Below are positions 25,503-34,333 of a stretch of 64,000 bases of DNA, one piece after another. The notes below the pieces were generated by a model. The model ran no database searches. It was not told where the DNA came from and saw only the letters and a list, made by a program, of their open reading frames with translations. The DNA comes from Mycobacterium neglectum (GTDB taxonomy: Bacteria > Actinomycetota > Actinomycetes > Mycobacteriales > Mycobacteriaceae): contig NZ_NVQE01000006.1 of assembly GCF_002591975.1 (NCBI RefSeq), positions 1 to 64,000 of the forward strand, read 5' to 3'. The position numbers and the translations under genes are program-made. Each line of letters begins with the position of its first letter. Position 1 is the stretch's first letter.

Positions 25503-27799
25503 TATTGGGCCTCCTCGATGAGGGCAACGATGGCGGATGGACTGGCAGGCAGGCGGGTGAGCGTGACACCGAGCGGTGCCAGCGCGTCGTTGATGGCGTT
25601 GATGACCGCGGGTGTCGCACCGATGGCGCCGCCTTCGCCGCAGCCCTTGTATCCGCCCACGCCTGGGCCTGGAATCTCGACGTGGCCGAACTCGATCGGC
25701 GGCACCTCGGTCGCGGTCGGCAGCAGATAGTCGACAAATGTTGACGACAGGGGGTTTCCGTCGTCGTCGTAGACCATGTCCTCCAACAGCGCACCGCCGA
25801 TGCCCTGCACGGTTCCGCCCGCGATCTGTCCCTCGACCACGTTGGGGTTGATCATCGGGCCGACGTCCTCGCTGACGATGTAGCGCGTCAGCTTCACGTG
25901 GCCGGTCTCGACGTCGACCTCGCACGTACACGCATGCGTGGCGTTGGCCCAATGGATCATCGTGTCCGCCTTGAAGCGGGCGGTCGCCTCGAGCGTGGCC
26001 GCCATCCCCGGCGGCAGCTGTGCGGGCTCGTAGTATGAGCGATACGCGATGTCGGCGAAGCTGACGCTCCTGGAAGAGTCCTCGCGGACAAAGGCTTTCG
26101 AGCCGCCCAACTCGATTTCGTCCGCACTGACTTCGAGTCGCTGGGCCGCCATCGCCACGAGCTGCTTGCGTAGCATCCCGCCCGCCTCGTGGACGGCGCC
26201 TGCCGTCATCGGGCCGCTGCGGCTGCCCTGAGTGCCCGCGCCGTACGGTGTCACCGCGGTGTCACCCTGAATCGTTGACACGTCCTCGATCGCAGCGCCA
26301 AGCGCATCTGCGGTCAATTGCACGACGGTGGTCTCGATGCTGTTGCCCGTCGAACCGCCGTTCACGTAGACGTTGATCTTGCCGGTCGGTTCCATGCGTA
26401 TGGTGCAGCCCTCGGTGGCGAGGTGACCGGTCGCGGCGCCGGTCGGCTCGATGTAGGCCGAGAAGCCGAGGCCGATGTAGCGACCTTGGTCCAGCGCTTC
26501 GGCCTGTTCCTTGCGAAAGCCTTCGTGGTCAAGGATTTTCACGGCCTGTTCGAAGGTCTCCACCGGTGCGACATGGTCATAGGGCATGCCGTTGGGATTG
26601 AAGTACGGCATCTCGTCTCGGCGCAGCAGGTTCTTGCGGCGCAGGTCGACGGGATCCATGTCCATCTTGCGGGCCGCGATGTCCAGGAGCACTTCGCGCG
26701 CCAGCGTCTCGTATTGCCATGGCCCTCGATACGCGGCGAGGCCCGCGGTATTCGAGAAGACGGTCTTGTAATTGAAGCTGGCCTTGGGCACCCGGTAGGG
26801 GCCGGGGAAGAACATGCCGACGGCGGCGGTCGTCAGAACCGGATACGGCGTCGGATACGCCCCGATGTCGTAGGTGAAGTCGATGTCGACGGCGAGGATG
26901 TTGCCGTCCCCATCGAGCGCCACCCGCGACTTGCCGTCGACATGGCGCGCCTGCCCCGCCGACATCAGGTTCTCGCGACGGTCCTCGATCCACTTCAGCG
27001 CGGCCGGCACCTTGCGCGCGGCCAGCATGATGCACATGTCCTCGCGCATCGGCACGACCTTCTGGCCGAATCCGCCGCCGGAGTCACGCATGATGACGCG
27101 CACACCCTGTGCGGGAATGCCGAGCAGGCGAGCACAGAACGCCCGCAGTTCATGCGGGGTCTGGGTCGACGCCCACAGCGTCAATTCGGCGGTGGCCGCC
27201 GTCCACTCGACTACGAGCCCGCGCGTCTCGATCGGCACCGGTGCGTAGATCTGTTGATAGACATTCGCGGTCGCGACATGCGCCGCGGACGAGAACAGCT
27301 CCTCGTCCGGAGGTGCGCCGCCCATGCCGCCGGCCACGTTGTCGGGGTAGGCCTCGTGCACCACTACATCCGAGCCGACAGCCTTCGTGAAGTCGGCGAC
27401 CGCCCGCAGCGGCTCGTAGTCGACGTTCACCAACTCGACGGCGTCCTCGGCGATGTAGCGGCTCTCGGCGACGACGAGCGCGACCGGATCGCCGACGAAC
27501 TTCGCCTCGCCCTCGGCCAGTGGCGGTCGGGGCGTGTCGGCGATGTCCTTGCCGGCGACCGCGTGCCAGGCCTCCCTGACGTCGGGATTGAGGTCGACGG
27601 CTGTGAACACTGCGCGCACGCCCGGCAATTGCAGTGCCGCGGACGTGTCGATGCCGTTGATGCGTGCCCGGGCAAAGGGGCTGCGCACGAAGCAGGCGTG
27701 CAACATGCCGGGGCGGGTGATGTCGTCGACGAACGTGCCGTGGCCGGTGAGCAACCGGGTGTCTTCGACGCGGGCGACTCGGGTGCCTGCGTAAGCCAC
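25502..27799 (-). CDS. Molybdopterin-binding large subunit of a xanthine dehydrogenase/CoxL-family hydroxylase
   Basis: A 765-residue molybdenum-cofactor subunit. It has the N-terminal a/b hammerhead domain (HGTFVDDI), the cofactor loop DSGGGFGQK near residue 240 and the catalytic glutamate segment GYKGCGEGGAIGAT near 730. The active-site loop reads AYRGPWQ near residue 356, not the AYRCSFR of form I CO dehydrogenase nor the AYRGAGR of form II, so this is probably not a CO dehydrogenase; a heterocycle or aldehyde substrate is likelier. GTG start at 27799. It lies between xdhC (96 bp upstream) and coxG. Confidence 0.9.
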   Translation of the reverse strand: MAYAGTRVARVEDTRLLTGHGTFVDDITRPGMLHACFVRSPFARARINGIDTSAALQLPGVRAVFTAVDLNPDVREAWHAVAGKDIADTPRPPLAEGEAKFVGDPVALVVAESRYIAEDAVELVNVDYEPLRAVADFTKAVGSDVVVHEAYPDNVAGGMGGAPPDEELFSSAAHVATANVYQQIYAPVPIETRGLVVEWTAATAELTLWASTQTPHELRAFCARLLGIPAQGVRVIMRDSGGGFGQKVVPMREDMCIMLAARKVPAALKWIEDRRENLMSAGQARHVDGKSRVALDGDGNILAVDIDFTYDIGAYPTPYPVLTTAAVGMFFPGPYRVPKASFNYKTVFSNTAGLAAYRGPWQYETLAREVLLDIAARKMDMDPVDLRRKNLLRRDEMPYFNPNGMPYDHVAPVETFEQAVKILDHEGFRKEQAEALDQGRYIGLGFSAYIEPTGAATGHLATEGCTIRMEPTGKINVYVNGGSTGNSIETTVVQLTADALGAAIEDVSTIQGDTAVTPYGAGTQGSRSGPMTAGAVHEAGGMLRKQLVAMAAQRLEVSADEIELGGSKAFVREDSSRSVSFADIAYRSYYEPAQLPPGMAATLEATARFKADTMIHWANATHACTCEVDVETGHVKLTRYIVSEDVGPMINPNVVEGQIAGGTVQGIGGALLEDMVYDDDGNPLSSTFVDYLLPTATEVPPIEFGHVEIPGPGVGGYKGCGEGGAIGATPAVINAINDALAPLGVTLTRLPASPSAIVALIEEAQ

Positions 27800-27834
27800 G
27801 TTTTTCGCTCCAATCCGAGGGGCTGGAAGTCGAG

Positions 27835-27851
27835 TTATCGTACTGCGATAA
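27835..27851. promoter_or_regulatory. Inverted repeat upstream of the large-subunit gene
   Basis: TTATCG TACTG CGATAA is a perfect 6-bp inverted repeat with a 5-bp centre, lying 36-52 bp upstream of the coxL-like start in the only sizeable gap of the operon. It fits an operator for a dimeric regulator and suggests the molybdenum subunits can be transcribed apart from P450-xdhC. No regulator gene is adjacent. Confidence 0.4.
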
Positions 27852-27895
27852 GCATAGTGTCGGAAGTGGAGAGCGACATTACCGCATGATTTGTC

Positions 27896-29017
27896 TCATC
27901 CGTCGTGGTGGATCCGCCCACCGGTATCGGTAAGCGGAAGACCCCCGCCTCCCCAGCGGCGCGCGATGACCTCCGCGGCGATCGAGACGGCGGTTTCCTC
28001 CGGGGTGCGCGCCCCCAGGTCGAGGCCGATGGGGCTGGATAACCGGTTCAGTTCCGCCTCGGTCAGGCCTGCCTCGCGCAGGCGGTCGATGCGGTCCTCG
28101 TGAGTGCGCCGCGAACCCATCACGCCGACGTAGCCGACCTCCGGCAGGCACAGGGCGACCTGCAGAACGGGGACATCGAACTTGGCGTCGTGGGTGAGCA
28201 CGCAGATCGCGGTGCGCGAATCGATGGCGCCAGCCTCGGCCTGTTCCGCGAGATAGCGGTCCGGCCAGGCGACGACGACCTCGTCGGCACCCGGGAAGCG
28301 CGCCGGGGTGGCGAAGACCGGGCGCGCGTCGCACACCGTCACGCGATAACCCAGAAACGCACCTTGCCTGGCGAGCGCCGACGCGAAGTCGATCGCACCG
28401 AAGATGACCATCCGGGGAGGCGGTGCGTGGCTGGCGACGAACACCTCCATGCCCGTCTCCTGGCGCTGCCCGTCGGGGCCGTAGGAAAGCACCGTTGACT
28501 GTCCGGCGGCCAGCAGGCCCCGCGCGTCGTCGGTGATCGCGGCGTCGGCCCGACGCGATCCGATGGACCCGTCGACGTCGCGCTGCCCGATGACGAGCCT
28601 GCGCCCCACCCGTCGCGCGTCCGGGTGCGCGATCACGGTGGCGACGGCGGTCGGGCGGTGCGCCGCGATGTCGTCGGCGATCGCCTCCAGCTGAGGGAAG
28701 GTGTCGCGGGACATCGGCTCGGCGAAGATGTCGATGATGCCCCCGCAGGTGAGACCGACGGCGAAGGCGTCGTCGTCGCTCACGCCGTACCGCTGCAACT
28801 CCGCTCGCCCGGATGCTACGACCTCGTTGGCCAGTTCGTAGACGGCCGCCTCGACGCAGCCGCCGGACACCGAGCCCGCCACCGTGCCGTCGGGGGCGAC
28901 GAACATCGTTGCCCCGGGTTGCCGCGGCGCGGATCGGATCGTGCGCACGACGGTGGCGACGCCGGCGGTGCCGCCGGTCCGCCATACCGACAGCAACTCG
29001 TCGAGGACGTCGCGCAC
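27896..29017 (-). CDS. XdhC/CoxI-family molybdenum cofactor maturation protein
   Basis: A 373-residue XdhC protein: the N-terminal XdhC/CoxI domain with GSVSGGCVEAAVYE near residue 48 and a C-terminal Rossmann domain (PPPRMVIFGAIDFASALA near 200, YVGVMGSRRTHEDR near 295). XdhC proteins bind and protect sulfurated molybdenum cofactor and hand it to the hydroxylase, which fits the neighbouring large-subunit gene. Forty-three bp downstream of the P450 gene. A single copy covers both halves seen in split CoxI/CoxF systems. Confidence 0.9.
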   Translation of the reverse strand: MRDVLDELLSVWRTGGTAGVATVVRTIRSAPRQPGATMFVAPDGTVAGSVSGGCVEAAVYELANEVVASGRAELQRYGVSDDDAFAVGLTCGGIIDIFAEPMSRDTFPQLEAIADDIAAHRPTAVATVIAHPDARRVGRRLVIGQRDVDGSIGSRRADAAITDDARGLLAAGQSTVLSYGPDGQRQETGMEVFVASHAPPPRMVIFGAIDFASALARQGAFLGYRVTVCDARPVFATPARFPGADEVVVAWPDRYLAEQAEAGAIDSRTAICVLTHDAKFDVPVLQVALCLPEVGYVGVMGSRRTHEDRIDRLREAGLTEAELNRLSSPIGLDLGARTPEETAVSIAAEVIARRWGGGGLPLTDTGGRIHHDG

Positions 29018-29060
29018 CGTCGAAGTGTAAGCCCGATCCGCGCCGCGGCTGTGCGAGTGC

Positions 29061-30293
29061 TCAGCGAGCGTCGAATTCGATCGGCAGGATCGCCGGGCCG
29101 GTGATGCCCACCAGGGGCTTCCACTCCGCGGGCGCCGTGCGACGTACGTTGCTCATTCGCTGGGTCATGACCACCAGGGCTTCGGCGAGCTCGCGGCGGG
29201 CGAGGTTCGCACCGAGGCAGTAGTGCGCGCCCGCGCCGAACGTTTGCATGGGTGCGGCGCCCTTCCTGGTGATGTCCAGGCGATGCGGGTCGTCGAACAC
29301 TTCCGGGTCGCGATTACCCGCGGCCGTGTTCACCATGACGAACGTGCCCGCCGGGATCGGAACGCCGCCGAACTCGACGTCCTCGATCGTCATCCGCATC
29401 GCACCGAAGACGACGGGGTTGAAGCGCATCAGCTCCTCGACCGCGTTCATCGCCAGCTCCGGGTGCTCGGCGAGCAGCTCCCACTGGTCGGGGTGATCGC
29501 ACAGGGTGTCGACCGCCGCAGCGAGCTGGTTGCGGGTGGTGTCGGTGCCCGCCATCAGAATGCCCGCCGCCAGCATGCGCAGCTCCGGTGTCGTCAAGCG
29601 GTCGCCGTCGTCCTCGGCGCGAATGAGCTCCGAGATCAGGTCGTGCGTCAGAGAATTGCGGCGTTCGGCGACCATGGCGTCGATGTAGTCGTCGAGCTCC
29701 GCCCACGCCGACAGGATCGCCTGCTCGTGTTCGGCCACGTTCCAGCTGAAGATCTTGAAGAAGTCATCGGCCCACTCGGAGAACAGCTTCGAGTCCTCAC
29801 TCGGAGCGCCGAGCAGCTCCGCGATCACGGGAACCGGATAGGGGCGGGCGATGTCCTCGACGATCTCGCACCGGCCAGCGGCCAGCAGCGGCTCGACCAA
29901 CCGGGTGATGATGTCGGTGATCACCGTGTCCAGCCGGCCGACCGCCCGCGGTGTGAACGCCTTCGCCACGATGCGGCGAAGCCGATTGTGGTCCTCCCCG
30001 TTGATGCTCAAGATGGTGGAGCTCGCGCGATCCCAGATGGGGCCCGACGTGATGCCCTGCGTCTCGAGGCCGAGACCTTCCGGCACGCACATGCGCTGAT
30101 CCCGAAGTGCCGCACGGGCCAGTTCGTAGCTCAGGATCTCGGGGCCGTGCGCACCCATCACCACCGATCCCTGGCTCAGCGCCACGGCCAGTCGCCGGTG
30201 CGCTTCTGCAGGATGGGTTGCGTTCTCGTAATCGACTGTCGGCAGGTCGACGGTGGCGGGTTCAAGGACTTCTGCACCAAAAGCGGTAGTCAT
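29061..30293 (-). CDS. Cytochrome P450 at the head of the molybdenum hydroxylase operon
   Basis: A 410-residue soluble bacterial P450. I-helix AGTDTT near residue 240, the ExxR pair in EELMRF near 280, heme loop FGAGAHYCLG near 350 with the thiolate cysteine. ATG at 30293 follows AGGAG. The CYP subfamily is not recognised. No ferredoxin gene is adjacent, so electrons must come from elsewhere. Its place 43 bp before xdhC suggests that P450 and molybdenum hydroxylase act on the same compound; divergent from the VanX-like gene. Confidence 0.88.
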   Translation of the reverse strand: MTTAFGAEVLEPATVDLPTVDYENATHPAEAHRRLAVALSQGSVVMGAHGPEILSYELARAALRDQRMCVPEGLGLETQGITSGPIWDRASSTILSINGEDHNRLRRIVAKAFTPRAVGRLDTVITDIITRLVEPLLAAGRCEIVEDIARPYPVPVIAELLGAPSEDSKLFSEWADDFFKIFSWNVAEHEQAILSAWAELDDYIDAMVAERRNSLTHDLISELIRAEDDGDRLTTPELRMLAAGILMAGTDTTRNQLAAAVDTLCDHPDQWELLAEHPELAMNAVEELMRFNPVVFGAMRMTIEDVEFGGVPIPAGTFVMVNTAAGNRDPEVFDDPHRLDITRKGAAPMQTFGAGAHYCLGANLARRELAEALVVMTQRMSNVRRTAPAEWKPLVGITGPAILPIEFDAR

Positions 30294-30382
30294 CGGGTTA
30301 CTCCTCGCGTTTGAAGGACACCTCGATGGTCGATTCCGGGCACGGCGGCGGACTAGCGTAGGTGACTACCCCAACCGCAGAA

Positions 30383-31057
30383 ATGAGGTCACGAGTGCGA
30401 CAGGTCATCGCGGGTCTGCTCGTCGTCGGCGGTCTGGCGCACGGCGGGATCGGGCAGGCGGCGGCATCCCCGGACCAGCCCATTCCGCCGGTTTCGGACG
30501 CGACACGCGCGGCCGGATTGGTGGACGTCGCGACCGTCGTGCCCGATGCTGTCGTCGACCTTCGGTACGCGACCCCTAACAACTTCGTCGGGATCGCGAT
30601 GTATCCCGCCGATGCCCGCTGCCTCGTCGACCAGTCGATGGCCGCCGGCCTGACCACTGCCGCCGACACGCTGCGCTCACAGGGCGACGTGCTTGTCCTC
30701 TGGGATTGCTACCGACCGCATGACGTCCAGGTTCAGATGTATGAGGTGGTGCCCGAACCGGGCTGGGTCAGCAAGCCCGGGCCGTACGCGCGCAGCCATG
30801 AGGCGGGGCTGTCCGTCGATGTGACGCTGGAACGCGACGGCGCGCTCGTCGACATGGGAACGGGTTTCGACGAGTTCACGCCCCGCGCCAACGCGTACGC
30901 CACCGAAGGGGTCAGCCCGGCGGCGCAGGCGAACCGCAGCCGTTTGCGCGATGCCATGGCCGCCGGGGGGTTCACGGTCTACCAGGGTGAGTGGTGGCAC
31001 TTCGACGCCCCCGGTGCATATTCCAACCACCCGATTCTCGATGTTCCTGTGAATTAG
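30383..31057 (+). CDS. Exported D-alanyl-D-alanine dipeptidase-like protein (VanX family, peptidase M15D)
   Basis: A 224-residue protein with a cleavable signal peptide (hydrophobic 8-24, cleavage after AAAS) and a VanX-type zinc peptidase domain. Zinc ligands and catalytic residues are visible: SHEAGLSVDV (His and Asp) and YQGEWWHFD (catalytic Glu and last His). Such enzymes hydrolyse D-Ala-D-Ala or related dipeptides; exported versions probably act on cell-wall peptides. ATG 30383 gives a clean signal peptide; a GTG at 30362 is the alternative. Divergent from the P450, with 89 bp between. Confidence 0.85.
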   Translation: MRSRVRQVIAGLLVVGGLAHGGIGQAAASPDQPIPPVSDATRAAGLVDVATVVPDAVVDLRYATPNNFVGIAMYPADARCLVDQSMAAGLTTAADTLRSQGDVLVLWDCYRPHDVQVQMYEVVPEPGWVSKPGPYARSHEAGLSVDVTLERDGALVDMGTGFDEFTPRANAYATEGVSPAAQANRSRLRDAMAAGGFTVYQGEWWHFDAPGAYSNHPILDVPVN

Positions 31058-31082
31058 GTGATTTGATCCGTGCGATGCGGTC

Positions 31083-31556
31083 CTAACCGCTTCGAATCCA
31101 TAGACAGTCACCGCTGAGCGTCACATTGAACAACCTCGGCGCGAATGTGACCTCGAGTCGCTGGTCAGCAGCGCCCTCGGTGACCTCGGGTGCAGAGAGG
31201 ACACCTGGGCCGAGAACGGTGACTTGTTCGGCGCGGCATCGGGTGTTCGCGTCGCGCGGTGTTGCGGCCCAGTCGCCGGACTGGACGTCCGGATTCTGCC
31301 TGCCGTCCCCGTGCAGCAGGATCGGCGGGCCGACGCTGAGCCAGCGGTCGCTCGGCGGCTGCGGCGTCGTCACAGCCTGCCAACTGCCACCGCTGCATAC
31401 CAGCGGCATCTTCGCTTCCGCGGGCCGCGTCGCCGCCCCGACGGCATCCGGTGGACACGGCGTATTCGCCTGCAGAGCAACGGGATCAGCAGCAGCGACA
31501 CCCGATGCGAACACCAAGGCGACGGCGGCGAGCGCACCGGCCACAGTGCGGTACAT
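31083..31556 (-). CDS. Small exported protein of unknown function
   Basis: A 157-residue protein with an N-terminal signal peptide (VAGALAAVALVFASGVAAA) and four later cysteines that could form two disulfides (near residues 34, 54, 107 and 151). No domain recognised. ATG at 31556 lies two bases after the TGA of the DUF4185 gene, so they form an operon and probably work together outside the membrane. Confidence 0.7.
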   Translation of the reverse strand: MYRTVAGALAAVALVFASGVAAADPVALQANTPCPPDAVGAATRPAEAKMPLVCSGGSWQAVTTPQPPSDRWLSVGPPILLHGDGRQNPDVQSGDWAATPRDANTRCRAEQVTVLGPGVLSAPEVTEGAADQRLEVTFAPRLFNVTLSGDCLWIRSG

Positions 31557-31558
31557 CG

Positions 31559-33721
31559 TCAGCCCACCTTGTTGAGGTCTGTCTTCATCAACATGACGTT
31601 GTAGTCGGACCACAGTGAGAGGTTCCAGTACAACTCCGAGCCGGTGCCCTGCGTCGACGGCGACCACGGATGCATCATCGGCGCGTAGATCCCGCCGTTC
31701 TGCTGTGTCAACAACACCTTGGGCCCCGACCAGCCGCCCTCTGGGCGGTCGGACGTTCGCATGACGATGTTGTTGCTCCGGTCGCCGTGCAGGGCGACGT
31801 ACTTTTTGAGCTGCTGGTTGTACTGGACGGACATCTCGCTGACCGCGCTGCCTGGGTTGACGTTGACGGCTCCGCAGGCCCCTGCCGTCGTCGTCGACTG
31901 GCCGAAGATCGGCGTCGCGGCCGCCGGATTGCCCTTGACCCATCCGGCCGGGGTTGCGCCCACGCCGTACCAGCCGCCGGCGCTGCCCGCGCTGTAGTAC
32001 TCGTATTTGCTCAGGTCGAGTATGTCGCGCTCGAGGACGCGGGCGACATGGGCCGCACCATTTCGCCCGTTAGGTGTTCCGTACGCGTACACGAAACCAT
32101 CGCCCGGCCTGACGAACGCCATCTGCTGGAAGTTCTGGTTGCCCGTCGCCGGGTTGTTGTACCGGACGGTCTGCGGAGCCACTTTCCATGTCTCGCCGTT
32201 GTCCTCGGAATACGCAAGTGCCGAATAGTTCGTGGTCCACACCCCAGGAGCGCCCCAATGCGTCACTGACATGAAGCTGATGTACTGCGTCACATCGTAT
32301 TCGGTTCCCGGCGTCGGTACCGAGATGCCGGCCGTCGGAATGAGGGTGATCCCTGCGGGCAGGCCCTCGGGGAAGATGATCTGCCGTGCCATGTACTCGT
32401 ACGGCGCACCCGGGGGAACGTAAGTCAACGGTGATCCGCCAAAGTCACTGCCGGTGAACCATTCTGGATCTGTGAAGTCCAAGCCGTTGAACAGATCGGC
32501 GTCGACACTGCGGAACAGGACGTTCGGTCGCCAGTGGGTGCCCGTCGCCATGCCTCCGAGGCCGAAGGTGTCGCCGAAAGCGATCAGGACCTGATGTTCG
32601 TTGACATCGGGAGTGAGCGGGTCGTCGACCATGCCGTTGTCCCACATGATGCCGAGATCGGTACCCGTGACGCCGTAATAGTGCTGAGTGTTGTTCGCTG
32701 GATTATTTCCGGTGATCCAATCGACGAATTGCGTTGAGACACTCAGGTATTGACCGGGTGCGGGGAATCCCGGCCGCGTCGTCGGCGGAGGTGTCGGTGC
32801 CACGAGCGCGAGGCTCATGGTTTGCGCCGCAGCGAGCGTCATGTCCTCCGTCGTGCCACCCGAGAGCGCGTTGAAGAAGTCGTCCACCTCTTTTCGGGCG
32901 AACGCGAGCAGGCTCCAGGCCAGCGTCGGCGCCGCTGGGTCGATCGGCGACTCGCCCCCCGTCGGGTTGAGCAGTGAGTCGAGCACGCCGGACACGAGCT
33001 CCACCGCCGCTGTCAACACGTCGGGATTCACAGTGGTGGTTTCGGGAAGGTCTTCTTCCGTCTGCGCGGCCATCATCGGCGACAGGTTGAGCGGTCCCGA
33101 GGCGGCGAGAGTGCGCGCGTCGACGAACGCCGCGACGTCGTCGACCTCCTGGTTGATGGAGGCGCTATCCGCCGGTGATCCGGTGGCGAGCGAAGTGGCG
33201 CTGACACCCGGCTGTGTCGCGGTGGTGGGCGGCGCAGGATCGCGGGGCGACTCGTTGTTGTCGTCCTCCGCAATGGTCTCGGGAGGTTCTGGCTCCAGGA
33301 TCCGGGGTGGCTGGGGTTCCTCGAGCTCCTCGGTCTCCTCGAGCTCCTCGGTCTCCTCGGTCTCCTCGAGTTCCTCGAGGTCTTCGGTCTCTTCGAGGTC
33401 TTCGGTCTCTTCGAGGTCTTCGGTCTCTTCGAGGTCTTCGGTCTCCTCGAGTTCCTCGAGTTCCTCGGTCTCGTCGGATTCGTCGACTTCTTCGGCTTCT
33501 TCGGTTTCTTCACCTGTGGGGGCGTTGTCCGTCAGCGACTCGCCAGCCTTGGGCGTCGTCGAACGCTCGGCATTGGTCGTATCGGTGGTCGTCTTGGTGG
33601 TGTCCGGCGATGAATCCGTCGTCTCCGCTGTGGCGACGCCATTGCCCATCGCGATCGCTGTGCCGACTCCCAATGCGACGGCTAGCCCCCCGACGCGGCC
33701 AACGTAGCTGGCAGCTCCCAT
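31559..33721 (-). CDS. Exported DUF4185 protein with a long acidic tandem repeat
   Basis: A 720-residue protein: signal peptide (about 1-32), threonine/serine-rich linker, a glutamate-rich segment (about 70-138) dominated by repeats of EETEDL and EELEET, a helical linker, and a C-terminal DUF4185 domain from about 330. The latter resembles five-bladed carbohydrate-active or sialidase-like folds (LTYVPPGAPYEYM, NGRNGAAHVAR, YNQQLKKYVALHGD), but catalytic function is not established. ATG at 33721 follows GAGGGGAA. Acidic spacers of this kind may reach through the cell wall. Confidence 0.82.
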   Translation of the reverse strand: MGAASYVGRVGGLAVALGVGTAIAMGNGVATAETTDSSPDTTKTTTDTTNAERSTTPKAGESLTDNAPTGEETEEAEEVDESDETEELEELEETEDLEETEDLEETEDLEETEDLEELEETEETEELEETEELEEPQPPRILEPEPPETIAEDDNNESPRDPAPPTTATQPGVSATSLATGSPADSASINQEVDDVAAFVDARTLAASGPLNLSPMMAAQTEEDLPETTTVNPDVLTAAVELVSGVLDSLLNPTGGESPIDPAAPTLAWSLLAFARKEVDDFFNALSGGTTEDMTLAAAQTMSLALVAPTPPPTTRPGFPAPGQYLSVSTQFVDWITGNNPANNTQHYYGVTGTDLGIMWDNGMVDDPLTPDVNEHQVLIAFGDTFGLGGMATGTHWRPNVLFRSVDADLFNGLDFTDPEWFTGSDFGGSPLTYVPPGAPYEYMARQIIFPEGLPAGITLIPTAGISVPTPGTEYDVTQYISFMSVTHWGAPGVWTTNYSALAYSEDNGETWKVAPQTVRYNNPATGNQNFQQMAFVRPGDGFVYAYGTPNGRNGAAHVARVLERDILDLSKYEYYSAGSAGGWYGVGATPAGWVKGNPAAATPIFGQSTTTAGACGAVNVNPGSAVSEMSVQYNQQLKKYVALHGDRSNNIVMRTSDRPEGGWSGPKVLLTQQNGGIYAPMMHPWSPSTQGTGSELYWNLSLWSDYNVMLMKTDLNKVG
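33377..33448. repeat. Tandem repeat, four 18-bp units, in the DUF4185 gene
   Basis: Four head-to-tail copies of an 18-bp unit (GAGGTCTTCGGTCTCTTC on the + strand); three are identical and the fourth has one change. They encode repeats of six acidic residues (EETEDL) on the minus strand. Length in whole 18-bp units keeps the frame, so copy number can vary without breaking the gene. Confidence 0.9.
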
Positions 33722-33763
33722 GCAGATTCCCCTCTAAATGGAGCCCCGACCCCGACAACAACC

Positions 33764-33776
33764 GCTATTAAATAGC
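33764..33776. promoter_or_regulatory. Palindrome upstream of the DUF4185 gene
   Basis: GCTATT A AATAGC is a perfect 13-bp palindrome 43-55 bp upstream of the DUF4185 start, in an AT-rich pocket. It could be an operator or cover the -10 region; no matching regulator is known. Confidence 0.35.
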
Positions 33777-33892
33777 ACAGACGTCAACCGCACAGCAAAA
33801 TCCGCGAAAAGTCACACAGTTCCCAATGGTCGCTGTGGCCCAGATCTTGGTGGTGTTTTGCTGAAATGCTCCGCCGGCGCGCAGTCTCTCGG

Positions 33893-34261
33893 CTAAGACA
33901 TCAGGCCGGCATCCCGCAGCGCGTCCTCGTACAGGCCGAACGCGTAGGGCAGACCATCTCCGACCCAGGCCTCGATGATGTTGACGTGATCGGCGATGGC
34001 TTGGACCTGGTGGGCGTACGTCTCGAATTGTCTGTCCTGACGCAGGCTGTCTATTTGCTGCCGGGTGCCCTGGATGAGGACGAATCCTCCTAAGTCGTTG
34101 CTCTGCGGTTTGAGTATCGCGGCATCGAATCGCTCGATCCGCCCGTCACGCTTGAGTTCTTCGAGGTAGCCGGTCAGCTTGTCCTTGAGGAAGGCCAGGG
34201 CCTGCGTTTCACGTCCCCGAGTGGGAATTCCCCACATCACCCAGACACCCGCTTCTGCCAT
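33893..34261 (-). CDS. Small YCII-like protein of unknown function
   Basis: A 122-residue cytosolic protein with an alternating alpha/beta pattern (VWVMWGIPTRGRETQALAFL, then GGFVLIQGTRQQIDSLRQD) resembling the dimeric alpha+beta barrel of YCII-like proteins. No catalytic residues can be named. ATG at 34261 is preceded by AGGAGAGCC, a strong ribosome site. Divergent from the MFS transporter gene, so the two may share a promoter region. Confidence 0.65.
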   Translation of the reverse strand: MAEAGVWVMWGIPTRGRETQALAFLKDKLTGYLEELKRDGRIERFDAAILKPQSNDLGGFVLIQGTRQQIDSLRQDRQFETYAHQVQAIADHVNIIEAWVGDGLPYAFGLYEDALRDAGLMS

Positions 34262-34333
34262 GGCTCTCCTTTTACACCAGATGTGTCGCCCAGTCGCGTG
34301 ACATGCAGAACGTGATCTGTGAAGCTTCCGCGG

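Noticed and set aside
25502-27799. Calling the large subunit CoxL, a carbon monoxide dehydrogenase
   Set aside because: The active-site loop is AYRGPWQ, unlike form I or form II enzymes, so only the family name is used.
26318-27889. Long + strand open frame (523 codons) opposite the large-subunit gene
   Set aside because: It is antisense to a well-supported molybdenum hydroxylase gene, has arginine/histidine/valine-rich shadow composition, no domain, and arises from high third-position GC of the real gene.
33377-33448. CRISPR-like array
   Set aside because: Units are directly adjacent with no spacers and encode an in-frame acidic repeat; it is a coding tandem repeat.
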